Source: Dipteronia dyeriana
Lineage: Eukaryota > Streptophyta > Magnoliopsida > Sapindales > Sapindaceae
Direction: 5' to 3'
Length of the DNA stretch: 64,000 nucleotides
Assembly: GCA_032871835.1 (NCBI GenBank)
Contig: CM065299.1
Coordinates: 1,302,001-1,366,000 of the forward strand
The notes under the pieces were generated by a model. It did not search any database, was not told where the DNA came from, and saw only the letters and a program-made list of their open reading frames with translations. Below, piece by piece: positions 62,721-64,000 of the stretch. Numbering within the stretch: position 1 is the first letter of the stretch; each line of letters begins with the position of its first letter. The position numbers were made by a program, and so were the translations under genes.

Positions 62721-63554
62721 ACTTGCATTGGAAAAGTGAATGGTATATCAATTGCATGGGACCATCGTCAATCAATCGTAAACGCGTTCTTATGACGCAA
62801 GTGGAAGAATATTTTTATTTAGAGTGACGATATTGACACCTTTTAAAAACTGTATGTACGTCACTTTTGTAAGTATATCCATAAAATATTTAAAAATTTT
62901 ATGTTTCGTAACTAAACCCTACTTATTACCAAAAATGCACTTTTTAAATTTTATTATATTATATTTTTGCTAACACACTCCACTGTTTTGTTATCTAATC
63001 AAATTTATTTAAAATTTTATTATTTTATATCTTTTTATTCAAATAAATCATTTCACTTTTAAATAAAATCTGACTCCTGCAAAAAAAAATTATATCATTA
63101 AAAAATTGTTTGAAAAAAATTTCTTATCATTGAATTGAAACTTGTTTTTCTTTTAATTCTTTAATTTTTTTTGAGCTCAAAATTCTCCAATTCTACCGAA
63201 TTGAAAAACTACTAGCTCTTAATACACAACAATGTATCTCAATTCCTCTGTTCCTAAGAAAGTTTATTGTTTATACTTTTTACCATAGAAAGTTTATTAT
63301 TTATATTGATTTTTATTTCATTTAATAATAACAGTAAATTGTTGGTCAACTCAATCAATTTGTATTCCTTCAAAGAAATTAAAATTAGTATTTAAAATAA
63401 AAGTTATGATTTCACAAAATAGAAATGTTTTTATTATCATATCTTACAATTAATAGTAAACTTCTTTTTTTTTTAAAGGATTGATATAAAACCAATTAAT
63501 AATTATTGATGTATGCTTACAAACTATTTAGTCATTTACGTAATTTTACTCAAT
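62721..63554. other. AT-rich spacer between direct repeats
   Basis: No gene or domain is seen. Very AT-rich, with several long A and T runs. Confidence 0.5.
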
Positions 63555-63950
63555 AGAGACGTCTCCACATCTCTGTTCTTTTTCTATTTTTTCCGCATTT
63601 TTTATAAAAGACTATTTTTAGTCTCCACCATGGTAAAGATCCATTTAATGAAAAAAATATTTCCTGTTTTTGTTTTTTCAATTAATTTGTATTTTAGTTT
63701 GATTTGTATTAGTTTAAATATTTCCTGTTTTTGTTTTTCAATTAATTTGTTTTTCAAAAAAGGTGATCAAATGCATTTAATTCGGTTTGAAATTTCAAAC
63801 TTGAAATGTTGGTTAGAAATTGTTGTTGGGCTCTTTAATTCTGCTCATTGATGAGATTGGGTAATCATATCCTTATTCCAGGCAACACTCTCAAAGAGAG
63901 CAATATCAATATTAATAGAACATATATAGACATTTGAGGTCATATTTGTA
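63555..63950. repeat. Direct repeat, copy 2
   Basis: Partner of 62320-62720. ATTTCCTGTTTTTGTTTTTC recurs at about 63718 and GGGCTCTTTAATTCTGCTCA at about 63828. The open frame at 63513-63851 runs through this repeat and is not supported as a gene. Confidence 0.8.
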
Positions 63951-64000
63951 TTGGAAAAATGAATGACATATCAATTATATAGAACCATTGTGAAACTGTC

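Overview
The window is nuclear DNA of a eudicot plant. It is AT-rich, has short GT-AG introns, encodes plastid-targeted plant proteins, and carries hAT, Mutator-like (MULE) and Ty1/Copia elements. I cannot name the species. All gene models were spliced by eye and checked for reading phase across every junction.

Layout. 1-3.2 kb is AT-rich intergenic DNA with an hAT-type element (1731-2408) and an ACGT-box cluster. 3.9-8.3 kb holds a LACS8-type long-chain acyl-CoA synthetase (+). 9.1-11.1 kb holds a six-exon plastid membrane protein of unknown function (-). It is divergent from a 12-exon SET-domain Rubisco-methyltransferase-like gene (+, 11.3-15.1 kb). A 1.6-kb fold-back element (15.7-17.3 kb) ends just upstream of the plastid indole-3-glycerol phosphate synthase gene (+, 17.5-20.1 kb). 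20-24 kb holds a polygalacturonase-inhibitor relic and two perfect hairpins. 23.8-27.2 kb is a deleted MULE (copy A). 27.2-34.1 kb is a broken cytochrome P450 split by a Copia element with two 561-bp LTRs. 34.6-36.4 kb is a second terminal-inverted-repeat element with a perfect 9-bp target duplication. 36.9-38.4 kb is a decayed SAWADEE-like gene (+). 39.1-40.6 kb is a p24-beta cargo-receptor gene (+). 41.6-50.8 kb is a 9.2-kb MULE (copy B), in opposite orientation to copy A, with convergent transposase and DUF1985/Ulp1 genes, both decayed. 54.5-56.0 kb is an internally deleted second copy of the indole-glycerol phosphate synthase gene. 56.6-61.0 kb holds a receptor-like-protein relic and a four-exon LRR receptor-like protein gene (-). 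The rest, to 64 kb, is AT-rich repeat-bearing DNA.

How the parts relate. The intact genes are housekeeping or defence loci: acyl activation, tryptophan synthesis, protein methylation, ER-Golgi trafficking and pathogen perception. They are separated by blocks of transposons. From memory, the Arabidopsis counterparts lie in two small blocks (At2g04350-At2g04400 and At3g07670-At3g07680). Here they are interleaved, as expected for an ancestral block that was fractionated after genome duplication.

The most unusual structure is in the MULE pair. Large arrays of a degenerate ~20-bp GATCGAGA repeat occupy what look like the 5' leader introns of both element genes. Both arrays keep the same absolute orientation although the two genes face each other. 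In copy B the decay is mostly G-to-A/C-to-T, and it has replaced the predicted catalytic cysteine of the Ulp1-like protease.
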